The position numbers and the translations under genes are program-made. Positions 26,664-35,477 of a stretch of 56,975 nucleotides of DNA are shown here, piece by piece. Position 1 is the stretch's first letter. Each line of letters starts with the position of its first letter. Where the stretch lies: NCBI GenBank assembly GCA_964631565.1, contig CAZVYJ010000017.1, positions 1 to 56,975 of the forward strand, written 5' to 3'. The notes beneath the pieces were generated by a model that did no database searches, was not told where the DNA came from, and saw nothing but the letters and a program-made list of their open reading frames with translations. Origin of the DNA: CAZVYJ01 sp964631565. GTDB lineage: Bacteria > Planctomycetota > Phycisphaerae > SM23-33.

Positions 26664-28220
26664 TCACTTGATGCGGACGATATTTCGTCCGAGTTTAGGC
26701 ACGGATATAAGCACCGGCGCTCCGACATAGCGTTCGGTGTCATCAATGCCCTTGATAGTGTGGTCAAAGTGGTCGGCCATGAACGCATACACAAGTGCGA
26801 CAATGAAGCCGCCGGCTATTGCAATTATTATGTTCAGCCACAGGATCGGCCTCCGCGGATCCGAAGCGGCCGGACGGCTCGGGTCGGAAACCCGCGACAC
26901 GAGAACCGGATTAGAAGCCTGGACCTCGGCATTCCGAGCCTTGCCCAGGTCCTTGCGGGCGTCTTCAAGCTCGCCCTTGGCCAGGTCATAGTCGGCCTGT
27001 ATCTGCTGATATTCCGTGGCCTTCTGCGTGAGTTTCGCATATTCGGCCTTCTGCCGATCGAGCTCCATCGAAACGCCTTTGCAGCTCAATTCCATCGCCT
27101 GAATATCTTCGTCAAGCTTGTTGCCGTGCCGGGCAAGCTCATCGTGCAGTTGCTGATACGTCGCCGCAAGCTCTTCCTTGATGTTCTTGATTTCCTTGTA
27201 ATCCTCGGTGAAACGCGGAGTGAGGTTGTTCAGGTCAAGCTTCAGCCGGACTATCTTGTCCTCGATTGTCTTTATTGAAGGATTCGCCGCTATGACCAGC
27301 TCCGGTACGGCGATATCCTGCGGAGCGCTTTTCAGCGACTGCGTTATGACATCGCGAAGGGCCTTGGCGTCGATCATCTTCATCTTCGTGTCGTTCAGCT
27401 TGCTGTCGAGCTGCGATATGGTCGCGGCAAGACCGGTCTCGACGCCGCTTACGCCGCCCTCTACGATGTACTTCAGTTCGGCCGGGTTGAATCCCTTGAG
27501 AAACTCAAGCCGCCTTGTTTCTGTTTTTTTGAACTGCGCTTCCTTGTCGTTCACTATGCGGACATAAAAATCCACTTTTCTCGTTTCGCCTTCCGCGCCG
27601 CCGCGAGTGTAGTAGTACATATATGCGTCGAGAAGATACTCGGTGAACTTGTAGGCGTCCTTGGCGGCCTTTTCGGCGGAGTCCTTTGTGGGCATGACGA
27701 ACATGCTGCGGTCTTCGCGCCAGTCCACGTTAATGGTGAATATCTGCGTGTACTGTGCGTCCGGGCCGCCGGGGGTCACAACGCCCACGCACTTTTTCAC
27801 TTTCTGAACTTTTTCGGCGTTTTCATTTTTGTAGGACGCGACCCGCTGGTCCCAGTCGGCTGTATCCTTTTTCCATTTTGCGTCATCGCCGGAAGCCGGA
27901 GCAATCGGCTGGGGGAGGCTTTTCACCTCGCCGTCCAGCAGGATGAGGGCCGCAGCTATGACTTCATCGCGGGTTATCATCTCCCGCTGCGTGCTGACGA
28001 ACAGTGAAACGCTGTCCCGCAGCGAAGCAGCCTCGCTTTCAAGCGGGCCGGCCTTGGCGGGCAGGGCCTTGAGGATGGCCGTACTTCTGTACTGCTTCGG
28101 CGCAAAATATGTCGCAGCGCCGACGGCGCCCACGATAATGATAAAGATAATCGTCATGCCGATGAACCGGCTTGCTATCACGCGTACGATTTCACGCAGC
28201 GTCTTGCTAGGTTCAGCCAT
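26664..28220 (-). CDS. Wzc/GumC-like polysaccharide chain-length determinant
   Basis: 518-residue inner-membrane polysaccharide co-polymerase lacking a fused kinase domain. A first membrane helix (residues ~18-36, FIGMTIIFIIIVGAVGAATY) is followed by the Wzz-type YFAPKQYRSTAIL segment. A long periplasmic coiled coil (residues ~180-430) and a second helix near residues 465-485 (ILWLNIIIAIAGGFIVALVY) complete the layout. After it comes a short cytoplasmic tail, KGIDDTERYVGAPVLISVPKLG, which resembles the linker to a BY-kinase. It would control polymer length and bridge to the Wza-like exporter. GAGGTGAG lies upstream of the ATG. Confidence 0.9.
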   Translation of the reverse strand: MAEPSKTLREIVRVIASRFIGMTIIFIIIVGAVGAATYFAPKQYRSTAILKALPAKAGPLESEAASLRDSVSLFVSTQREMITRDEVIAAALILLDGEVKSLPQPIAPASGDDAKWKKDTADWDQRVASYKNENAEKVQKVKKCVGVVTPGGPDAQYTQIFTINVDWREDRSMFVMPTKDSAEKAAKDAYKFTEYLLDAYMYYYTRGGAEGETRKVDFYVRIVNDKEAQFKKTETRRLEFLKGFNPAELKYIVEGGVSGVETGLAATISQLDSKLNDTKMKMIDAKALRDVITQSLKSAPQDIAVPELVIAANPSIKTIEDKIVRLKLDLNNLTPRFTEDYKEIKNIKEELAATYQQLHDELARHGNKLDEDIQAMELSCKGVSMELDRQKAEYAKLTQKATEYQQIQADYDLAKGELEDARKDLGKARNAEVQASNPVLVSRVSDPSRPAASDPRRPILWLNIIIAIAGGFIVALVYAFMADHFDHTIKGIDDTERYVGAPVLISVPKLGRNIVRIK

Positions 28221-28257
28221 TTCTCACCTCTCAGGTGTATTCTCTTCCAGGTCAGGG

Positions 28258-29394
28258 CTACGGATTTGGTCCAAGCCAGTCCACGACGTCTGATGCAGTG
28301 TAGTTCGCCGAACTCGTGAATCCGCCGACGGCGCGTATGCCCTTCGTCCAGACGTAGTCTATATAATCCGCCCGTTTTGCTATTTCGGTTGTCGGGACAT
28401 ACACGATGTCGCCGTCTTCCAGCCAGATGTCGTACCGCCACTTGCTGGAATCGGCGACGACAGGCTCGCCGTCCTTCTTCGTGCGGTTCTCAAGAAGCTG
28501 ATACACGTTGATAATCGCTATTTCAGGCTTGGGCAGGAACCTGCGGCGGATGAGCATGACCTTGCTCAGATCCGCGCGGGGCGGCAGGTACCCGCCGGCC
28601 AGCGCTATCGCCTGAGTCAGCGTGATTTCCTGAGCCGTCGTGCCGGCCACCGCCAGCGCGCCTCGGCCGAGCACGGAACCTGCGCCCTTGACCTCGCCCA
28701 AGACGTATATCTGCATCGGAGCGACGGACTGGATGTTGACGGTCACTTCAAGCTCTTCCAGGCCGATTTCCATGTAGGCGTTGTTCAGCCTTCTGTGGAG
28801 TTCGTCAATGGTCAGGCCCGCGACGGCTATATTTATGATGAACGGGAGAGATATCGTCCCGTCAGGCGTGACGGGCACCAAACGGCTCTGGCCGCGAGGC
28901 GCCGTCGTAATGGCTTCCTTCAACTGCGAAATTTCGACGTTGGATTCCTTGAAGCTGACGGTCAGCACCGGTTCCCTGATGTACTTGGAATACTTCTCCG
29001 TCAGTTCCACCCTGACATCGTCGATCGTCTTGCCAAGCACCTGCACCGGGCCTATCAGGTCCAGGTAAAGCATGCCGTCGGACTGGACCTGCTCTTCCTG
29101 GTTCAGTGTCGGATCGAAGGGGAATCTCAGGGCGATTATGTCCTGTATCTTGATCTTGTAGGTTATGTTCTGGCGGCGACGGACATGGTAAATGATTTCC
29201 AGCGAGTCGCCTTCCCGAATGCGGTAGTCCCGCCTGACGATCCTGGCGACAGGAACTTCCTGAGCGTCCAGTTGTTCCTGCAGGAAAACCTGCGGAAACT
29301 GCGGTTCCTGAACTTTTGGTTCCTTGTTTTCGCAGCCGGCCAGCCACACCGCCGCAAAAACAACTCCAAGTACAATTACACGCTTACCTGTCAT
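28258..29394 (-). CDS. Wza-like polysaccharide export lipoprotein
   Basis: 378-residue outer-membrane export protein. The lipoprotein signal ends in VFAAVWLAGC (lipobox LAGC). The Poly_export domain begins near RIREGDSLEIIYHVRR, with DGMLYLDLIGPVQVLGKTIDDV, followed by SLBB-type repeats such as PDGTISLPFI and MQIYVLGEVKGAGSV. It forms the periplasmic/outer-membrane channel for the exopolysaccharide. ATG 29394 is chosen over GTG 29403: it overlaps the upstream TGA by 4 bp and has GAGG upstream. Confidence 0.93.
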   Translation of the reverse strand: MTGKRVIVLGVVFAAVWLAGCENKEPKVQEPQFPQVFLQEQLDAQEVPVARIVRRDYRIREGDSLEIIYHVRRRQNITYKIKIQDIIALRFPFDPTLNQEEQVQSDGMLYLDLIGPVQVLGKTIDDVRVELTEKYSKYIREPVLTVSFKESNVEISQLKEAITTAPRGQSRLVPVTPDGTISLPFIINIAVAGLTIDELHRRLNNAYMEIGLEELEVTVNIQSVAPMQIYVLGEVKGAGSVLGRGALAVAGTTAQEITLTQAIALAGGYLPPRADLSKVMLIRRRFLPKPEIAIINVYQLLENRTKKDGEPVVADSSKWRYDIWLEDGDIVYVPTTEIAKRADYIDYVWTKGIRAVGGFTSSANYTASDVVDWLGPNP

Positions 29395-30191
29395 TGCTTC
29401 CACCTCGTCGTAACGACGAAAGCATCGCCTTTCGTTTTTCTGACCTTGTCCAGCGTCGCAACCGCCTGTTCGTATGTAGCATATCGGCCTACCTGAACGA
29501 TATATACGAGCTTGCCGCTCTCGACTACAGGCAATGCGGTCGCCTGAATACCGCTTCCTGCAAACTCAGCCGCCGCCTTTTCGGCGTTGGCTTTTTTCTC
29601 AAATGCTCCGGCCTGTATCGACCAGGCTACACAGTTTACACGTCTGGATGCCAATTTTGCCAGTTCTGATCCGTCAAAGAAATAGATAACCTTCTGAAAA
29701 TACGGGTCGGCCTCAGCCCATCGCCCCTGCCTCTGGAGGGTGCATCCAAGGCGATAACATGAATGATCCGCCGGTTTTTTTCCGCGTTCCGTGTTTTCCA
29801 GGGCCTGTTCATACAGGTGGCCGGCCAGAACCATGTTATTTCTGTCGTATGCTATATCGCCCAGTGCATTAAGCGAATTGGACTTGATCCGGGCTATTTT
29901 CGTACGGTCAATCGCCTGTTCCAGGTCGCTGACGGCGGCATCATACTGCTTCAGACGGTACCTCGCCAGCCCGCGAAGATAAAACGCCTCGTCCGCACGG
30001 GACGACTTGGCGTTTTCTATCATAAATGCATCAACATTGCGAACGGTCGCTTCGTACTGACCGTTACCATAGGCGGCAGCTGCATTCTGCAGCAATATTT
30101 TGCCTTCAGGCGTAGCTTCCCCGTTGCAGCCGGTGAGAGCTGCGACGAAACAGGCGCCGCCAGCCATCATGGCCAGTAAACGTCGCATCAT
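29391..30191 (-). CDS. TPR- and SPOR-domain lipoprotein
   Basis: 266-residue lipoprotein (signal ending AALTGC). Several TPR units (residues ~35-185) and a C-terminal SPOR-like domain follow. The latter shows AWSIQAGAFEKKANAEKAAAEF and YIVQVGRYATYEQAVATL, the tandem Q-x-G-x-F/Y-x2-x2-A pattern of SPOR repeats that bind peptidoglycan lacking stem peptides. It probably links the secretion machinery to the wall. As the first gene of the minus-strand operon, and coupled by a 4-bp overlap to the Wza-like gene, it is likely part of the export apparatus. GGAG lies 8 nt before the ATG. Confidence 0.85.
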   Translation of the reverse strand: MMRRLLAMMAGGACFVAALTGCNGEATPEGKILLQNAAAAYGNGQYEATVRNVDAFMIENAKSSRADEAFYLRGLARYRLKQYDAAVSDLEQAIDRTKIARIKSNSLNALGDIAYDRNNMVLAGHLYEQALENTERGKKPADHSCYRLGCTLQRQGRWAEADPYFQKVIYFFDGSELAKLASRRVNCVAWSIQAGAFEKKANAEKAAAEFAGSGIQATALPVVESGKLVYIVQVGRYATYEQAVATLDKVRKTKGDAFVVTTRWKQ

Positions 30192-30502
30192 GCATGATTC
30201 TCCGCGCGCAGAACTAAACCGTCGTAATTGATAATACTTCTTTCTGTTTTCGTCCGATTCCTGCCTAAAACTTTAACCAAGAACGCATTGCGCTCCGGCA
30301 GCGAACCAGCCTCCATGCTGACCCGAATCAGCGGAATTGTATCAATAACGCCTCGGTGAGTCGATAGCTTCTTTTGCGGTTACCGGACACACCCCCTGCG
30401 CCTTATGCGGGATGCTCTTGATTTTTCATCAGACTGCGATATATCCTCTTTTCTGCTCCGGCGGCCGGACTCGGCCTGACTCTCGACCGGAGAACAATAA
30501 CT
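30192..30502. other. Divergent intergenic region with presumed promoters
   Basis: 311 bp between the first gene of the minus-strand exopolysaccharide operon and the plus-strand hydrolase. No ORF with a ribosome-binding site is seen. A TATTAT-like box on the minus strand lies near 30229-30234, but no convincing -35 partner is found. No inverted repeat stands out. Confidence 0.4.
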
Positions 30503-31573
30503 GTGCATATTCAGGCTGGTACATCCTGGGCGATATTGGCGTTATGGTCGTGGCTGCAGCAGAACTGGGCCGCCATCGCCATCGCCTCCACATGCATATC
30601 GCTGCTGGCGTTCCTGGTGGCGATAATGATGAAATACGTCAAGATATGCCTGAACATCTTCATAGATACCCCGCCGCCGCTCTCGATGGGACCGGTGGAT
30701 TTCACCCCCATGCACGGCGAGATAGTGCGTTTTCGCAGTTTTGACGGCACAAGCCTGCGGGGAATGCATCTGAACACGCAGAATCGCTCCGCGTACAAAG
30801 GCACGGTTATCTTCTGCCACGAGTACGGCTCGGACATGTACAGTTGCGCCCGCTACGCCCGGCCGCTGCTTGATGTCGGATTCGACGTGTTCACCTTCGA
30901 TTTCCGGGGCCACGGCGAAAGCAGCTGCAGCGGAAAGTACCGCCCGCTTCAATGGCCGTCGGACAAGGAGCTTGGCGACGTTCTCGGCGCGTGCGCGTAT
31001 ATCGAGTCGTACCTCGCCTCGCAGAACCTGCCGACGGAAGTGGGCGTTTTCGGAATTTCCAGGGGAGCCGGTTCTGCACTGCTGGCGGCTGCGAGCGACC
31101 CGAACATAAAGGCCATAATCTGCGACGGCGCCTTCAGCACCGACGAGACTCTTATCGCCCTTATGAAACGCTGGGCGCATATTTTCGCCCGGGTGAAGCT
31201 GGTGTACGAAAACCACACCGAGTCGTTCTGGAAGCTGCTGCTCTGGCTGCTCATGCGGTTCGCTCAGCCGAAGCTTTCGTGCAAGTTCCCCTCGGTGACC
31301 AGGGCGCTGAAGGACATGCAGCCGAGACCGGTACTGTTCATTCACGGCCAGAAGGACAGCTACATCCGCGAGGAGCAGACCCGGCTGCTTTATGAACAGG
31401 CCCCGTCGCCCAAGTATCTGTGGATTGTTGAAAACGCCAAGCACAATCAGTCGGTCGTCACCAATCCTAAGGAATACGCGGCGAGGACGATTGCGTTTTT
31501 CAGGCGGTATCTTGCAGACGAGGCCATTGACGAAAGCCGGATTACCTCGCCTGCGGAAATTGAAGTCGCCTGA
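30503..31573 (+). CDS. Alpha/beta hydrolase with N-terminal membrane anchor
   Basis: 356-residue serine hydrolase. An N-terminal hydrophobic helix (residues ~14-48) suggests a membrane anchor. The core has the oxyanion region IFCHEYGSDMYS, then FDFRGHGES and nucleophile elbow GISRGAG (Ser in GxSxG). The acid residue is probably in FIHGQKDSYI and the catalytic His in NAKHNQSV. The substrate is unknown; family members include esterases, lipases and acyl transferases. The start is GTG 30503 with GGAG about 10 nt upstream; no ATG in frame preserves the helix. It is divergent from the exopolysaccharide operon. Confidence 0.82.
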   Translation: MHIQAGTSWAILALWSWLQQNWAAIAIASTCISLLAFLVAIMMKYVKICLNIFIDTPPPLSMGPVDFTPMHGEIVRFRSFDGTSLRGMHLNTQNRSAYKGTVIFCHEYGSDMYSCARYARPLLDVGFDVFTFDFRGHGESSCSGKYRPLQWPSDKELGDVLGACAYIESYLASQNLPTEVGVFGISRGAGSALLAAASDPNIKAIICDGAFSTDETLIALMKRWAHIFARVKLVYENHTESFWKLLLWLLMRFAQPKLSCKFPSVTRALKDMQPRPVLFIHGQKDSYIREEQTRLLYEQAPSPKYLWIVENAKHNQSVVTNPKEYAARTIAFFRRYLADEAIDESRITSPAEIEVA

Positions 31574-31600
31574 GCGGCGGCAATGAGATTGCAAAAAACG

Positions 31601-31683
31601 CAACACAGAAGCACAGAGTTTCAGAGAAAAATGTTGTTATTCCTTGAAATTTTACCCCTCTGTTCCTCTGCGTCCCTGTGTCG
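31601..31683. repeat. Dispersed inverted repeat (copy 2)
   Basis: Arms 31601-31626 (CAACACAGAAGCACAGAG onward) and 31658-31683 (ending CTGCGTCCCTGTGTCG) pair imperfectly across an A/T-rich loop. It belongs to the same family as 6447-6530 and 40014-40099. Confidence 0.8.
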
Positions 31684-31756
31684 CATAGTTTTTAAGTTTC
31701 ACAATCTTAAAACGTGACATGATTACAATGCGGCCTGAAGCGCCGTTGAGTTTGTG

Positions 31757-33406
31757 ATGAGTATTTCCAGGACACTTCTGAAACCCATAGCGAAGCTTGC
31801 CGGCTGGAACGCATCGAGGGATGTCGGACGGTTTCTTGCGGCGCACAGGCGGACGGAGCAGGTCCAGGCCGAGCTTCTCCGGCAGCTTGTAGAAACGCAC
31901 AGCAACACGGCATTCGGGCGGGATCACGGCTTTGCGGCAATCAGGAATTACGCCGATTTCAAGGCCGCCGTCGCCGTGAATGATTACGAGACGCTGCGGC
32001 CTTACATGAACCGCGTGTTCAACGGCGAATACACAGCCATGCTGCCCCCCGGCGAGCCGCCCGTGATGTTCTCGATGACCAGCGGCACCACCGGCGAGCC
32101 GAAGTATATCCCCGTGACCCGGCGGTTCCTCGCACACATGAGGCGCGGATGGAACATGTTCGGCATAAGCGTGCTGAAGGACCACCCCGCGGCATGGCTG
32201 AGGCCCATACTGCAGATATCGTCGCCCGTATGCGAAAAACTCAGCCCGACAAGCCTGCCCTGCGGTGCGATAAGCGGCATGCTCGCCCAGACGCAAAAGA
32301 AAATCGTCCGGAAAATGTACGTCGCACCGCGGGACGTCTACAGCTTCACGGACCCGGACGCGAAATATTACACGCTGCTGCGATGCGGAATATGCCACGA
32401 CGTCGCGATTATCACGACCGCCAACCCATCGAGCACGCTCAAGCTCATGGAGACGGGGCAAAGGCATATCGAGCGGCTTCTGCGCGATGTCGCCGACGGA
32501 ACGCTCACGCCGCCCGGCCGGGTCGATGAAAAACTCATGCCGAAACGCCGGTTCAGGAAAAATCCGGCGCTGGCGAAGCGGCTGGAAGACGGCATAAAGC
32601 GCGACGGCAGGCTCCTGCCGCGGCACTTCTGGAACGTCGTGTTCATGACGAACTGGACGGGCGGGACGCTCAAGCTGTACATCCGCAAATTGAAGGAGCT
32701 TTTCGGCGATGTGCCGATACGCGACATCGGTCTGCTGGCCAGCGAAGGCAGGTTTTCGCTGCCGCTCGCCGACGGGACGGCCGCCGGCGTCGCCGAAATC
32801 ACCGCCAATTTCCTGGAGTTCATCCCCGCCGACTGCAGGGAGCAGGCCGATCCGCCCACGCTTGCGGCCCACGAGCTGGAAACAGGCGGCGAATATTTCC
32901 TGGTCATCACCAACTGGGCGGGCCTGTGGCGATACAACATCGACGATCGCATCCGCGTAGTCGGCCATCACGGACACAGCCCCGTTTTTGAATTTCTTTC
33001 CCGCGGCATGCACACGGCCAACATTACAGGCGAGAAAATCACCGAGCACCAGGTCGTCGAGGCGATGCGTCAGGCGTCTGCCGGCGCGGGCATGGCGGTG
33101 GAAAGGTTCATCATGCAGGGCCGATTCGCCGATACGCCGTTCTACGAACTCCGCATGGAGTGCACGGACGGCCAGGACTGCAAAAAGCTCTGCGAACTTA
33201 TGGACAAGGCGCTGGGCGAACTCAACGTCGAATACGAATCGAAGCGCAAGAGCGGGCGCCTCGGCCCGATGCAAATAGTCTGCCTGCCGACCGGCACCCT
33301 GGAGCGGATGGAGCAGGACAACATCAGCCGAAGACGGGGACGCAGCGAGCAGTACAAACACCAGTTCCTGCTTACCGACGTGCTGGAAGCGGACGCCGTA
33401 AGCTGA
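31757..33406 (+). CDS. GH3 auxin-responsive-promoter family protein (adenylate-forming)
   Basis: 549-residue member of the GH3 family of the ANL superfamily, which in plants conjugates amino acids to acyl acids via an acyl-adenylate. The nucleotide-binding motif is seen as MTSGTTGEPKYIPVT, followed by a middle motif VFMTNWTGGTLKLYI and a late YFLVITNWAGLWRYNIDD, which corresponds to the conserved Y-R-x-x-x-D motif. The C-terminal domain includes ITGEKITEHQVVEAM. Its substrate in bacteria is unknown. ATG 31757 is adjacent to an in-frame GTG at 31754. It may be co-transcribed with the DUF2520 gene 75 bp downstream. Confidence 0.88.
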   Translation: MSISRTLLKPIAKLAGWNASRDVGRFLAAHRRTEQVQAELLRQLVETHSNTAFGRDHGFAAIRNYADFKAAVAVNDYETLRPYMNRVFNGEYTAMLPPGEPPVMFSMTSGTTGEPKYIPVTRRFLAHMRRGWNMFGISVLKDHPAAWLRPILQISSPVCEKLSPTSLPCGAISGMLAQTQKKIVRKMYVAPRDVYSFTDPDAKYYTLLRCGICHDVAIITTANPSSTLKLMETGQRHIERLLRDVADGTLTPPGRVDEKLMPKRRFRKNPALAKRLEDGIKRDGRLLPRHFWNVVFMTNWTGGTLKLYIRKLKELFGDVPIRDIGLLASEGRFSLPLADGTAAGVAEITANFLEFIPADCREQADPPTLAAHELETGGEYFLVITNWAGLWRYNIDDRIRVVGHHGHSPVFEFLSRGMHTANITGEKITEHQVVEAMRQASAGAGMAVERFIMQGRFADTPFYELRMECTDGQDCKKLCELMDKALGELNVEYESKRKSGRLGPMQIVCLPTGTLERMEQDNISRRRGRSEQYKHQFLLTDVLEADAVS

Positions 33407-33481
33407 CCGTACTTTCAGCAAAGGCTTGACTGGCGGCGGGGTTGGGGCGTATGTTCCGACTCTTCGACACTGTGAAAAACC

Positions 33482-34360
33482 ATGAAAAACCCCGTGGACA
33501 TAGCGATTATCGGTGCAGGCAGGGTCGGGACGGCCCTGGGCGCTCTCGCCGGCAAGGCAGGCTGGCATGTCAAGGCTGTGGCCGATATCCGCCCGCAGTC
33601 TGCCCGGAACGCAGCCCGGATAATCGGCAAGACGGCGGTCATGTCCGACACCGAGGCTGCAGGCGCCGCCGGCATCGTGCTGCTGACCGTGCCGGACGAC
33701 GCAATCGCCCCACTGTGCAAACAGCTCGCCGAGGCGAAGGCTTTCAGAAGCGGCAGCGGCGCGGTGGTGGCTCACTGCAGCGGGGCGCTGACAAGCGAAG
33801 CTCTCGCGCCTGCCCGGCAGTGCGGCTGCGCGGTCGCGTCGATGCATCCGATGCAGACATTCCCGACGGTCGAGGCGGCTGTCGAAAAACTGCCCGGGGC
33901 GTATTTCTTCATCGAGGGCGACGACGATGCGGCGGCGGCGATGGAAAAACTCGCCCGCGATATCGGCGGCAGGCCGGCCCGTATCGCCCGCGAGTCTAAG
34001 GCGCTTTATCACGCGGCCGCGGTGATGGCGTGCAATTACCTGGTCGCCCTGCTCGACGCGGCGCTGGCGACGGCTGAAAAGGCCGGCATACCGCGGGCGG
34101 ACGCACTGGCGGCCTTCGAGCCGCTCATCAGGGCGACGGTCGACAACGTGCTGGCCGACGGACCCGAAAAGGCCCTCACCGGCCCGATAGCCCGAGGCGA
34201 TATCGAGACAATCCGCCGGCATCTGCAGGCGATTGACGAGCTGGAAATGAAGCGGCTGTACCGGGCCGCCGGGCAGTGGACGGCCGGCCTGGCTCGCCGA
34301 AAAGGAACGATAGACGACGCAATGGCCGAAGCCGTGCGAAAAATACTGAGGAATGAATAG
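33482..34360 (+). CDS. Rossmann-like and DUF2520 domain protein
   Basis: 292-residue NAD(P)-binding protein. The N-terminal Rossmann fold has IAIIGAGRVGTALG (residues ~7-20) and IVLLTVPDDAIAPL. The C-terminal helical domain contains SMHPMQTF, ESKALYHAAAVMACNYLVAL and a GPIARGD motif, the pattern of the DUF2520 family related to ketopantoate reductase and 6-phosphogluconate-dehydrogenase-like enzymes. The reaction is not known. It lies 17 bp before folD on the same strand, so a link to C1/folate or pantoate metabolism is possible. Confidence 0.85.
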   Translation: MKNPVDIAIIGAGRVGTALGALAGKAGWHVKAVADIRPQSARNAARIIGKTAVMSDTEAAGAAGIVLLTVPDDAIAPLCKQLAEAKAFRSGSGAVVAHCSGALTSEALAPARQCGCAVASMHPMQTFPTVEAAVEKLPGAYFFIEGDDDAAAAMEKLARDIGGRPARIARESKALYHAAAVMACNYLVALLDAALATAEKAGIPRADALAAFEPLIRATVDNVLADGPEKALTGPIARGDIETIRRHLQAIDELEMKRLYRAAGQWTAGLARRKGTIDDAMAEAVRKILRNE

Positions 34361-34377
34361 TCGAGAGGAGCAACAGG

Positions 34378-35364
34378 ATGTCCGCCAGAATTATCGACGG
34401 AGAGGCAGTAGCCCGGCAGATTAATCAGCAGGTGGCCGCGGAAGCGGCTGCTCTCGCGAAGGCAGGCAAGGCCCCGCGCCTGGTCGCAGTTCAGGTCGGC
34501 GAAAACCCGGCCAGCAAAATCTACACGAACATGCAGGCCAAGAGCTGCGAGGCGGTCGGCATTCAGTACGAGCTTCTGAACATGCCCGAAGACACCACGC
34601 AGGACGCACTGCTTGCTAAGATAGGCGAACTCAACCGCGACAGCGGCGTGAGCGGCCTGATTCTCCAGATGCCGCTGCCGCCGCAGATAGACGCCCGCAA
34701 GGTGCAGGTCGCGATTTCGCCCGCCAAGGACGTTGAGGGCATGCATCCGGAAAACATGGGCCGGCTGTTCTACGGCGGCGGAATCGTCGCACCGTGCACG
34801 CCGATGGCGGCAGTCGAGCTGCTCTTCCACGCCGCGGGCGGGCGCGACAAACTGGCCGGCAAGGAAACCGTAATCGTCGGACACAGCGAAATCGTCGGCA
34901 AGCCCATCGCGATGATACTGCTGCAGAGCCTCGACAAGTCCCCCACCGTCACGACCTGCCACGTCGCCACGAAGGACCTCGCCGCCCACACGAAGCGGGC
35001 CGAGGTGCTCATCGTCGCGACCGGCGTTTCGCAGGCTCGCTGGCTGGGCTACAGCCGCCGCAGGAAGGCCGGCGAAAATGTCGCTGTTCCGAACCTCTCG
35101 CCGCTCATCAAAGCCGACATGCTGAAGAGCGGTGCAATCGTCATCGATGTGGCGATTAACCGCATCCCCAAAGGCTTCGACGCAAACGGCGAGCCGCTGA
35201 AGAACGACAAGGGCAAGACCGACATGGTTACAGTCGGCGATGTGGACTTCGAGGCCGCAAAGAACATCGTCGGCGCGATTACCCCCGTGCCCGGCGGCGT
35301 CGGCCCGGTGACCGTCGCGATGCTGCTGAAAAACACCATCGCGTGCGCAAAAGCGATGGCGTAA
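34378..35364 (+). CDS. folD: Bifunctional methylene-THF dehydrogenase/cyclohydrolase
   Basis: 328-residue FolD interconverting 5,10-methylene-THF and 10-formyl-THF. The active site Y-x3-K is in SKIYTNMQAKS; LILQMPLPPQID, DVEGMHPENMG, the nucleotide loop VIVGHSEIVGKPIA and ITPVPGGVGPVTVAML are all conserved. It is about 40 residues longer than the E. coli type because of two inserts, one after LIVATG (ARWLGYSRRRKAGENVAVPN) and one before VTVGDVDFE (GFDANGEPLKNDKGKTD). A good ribosome-binding site (AGAGGAG) precedes the ATG. The convergent metF cluster downstream uses the same substrate. Confidence 0.95.
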   Translation: MSARIIDGEAVARQINQQVAAEAAALAKAGKAPRLVAVQVGENPASKIYTNMQAKSCEAVGIQYELLNMPEDTTQDALLAKIGELNRDSGVSGLILQMPLPPQIDARKVQVAISPAKDVEGMHPENMGRLFYGGGIVAPCTPMAAVELLFHAAGGRDKLAGKETVIVGHSEIVGKPIAMILLQSLDKSPTVTTCHVATKDLAAHTKRAEVLIVATGVSQARWLGYSRRRKAGENVAVPNLSPLIKADMLKSGAIVIDVAINRIPKGFDANGEPLKNDKGKTDMVTVGDVDFEAAKNIVGAITPVPGGVGPVTVAMLLKNTIACAKAMA

Positions 35365-35398
35365 ATAACAGCGCAAAAACAGACGCATGAAAACGCAC

Positions 35399-35439
35399 GA
35401 AAAAAGCCCTGCCGATGCATCGGCAGGGCTTTGGTTTTT
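35399..35439. terminator. Bidirectional terminator between folD and metF
   Basis: Perfect 26-bp palindrome at 35405-35430 (half-site AGCCCTGCCGATG) preceded by a run of A and followed by TTGGTTTTT. Both strands therefore show stem plus T-tract, separating folD from the convergent metF cluster. Confidence 0.9.
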
Positions 35440-35477
35440 CAACTCGCGATTCGCAACTCGATATTCGCGATTCTTCT

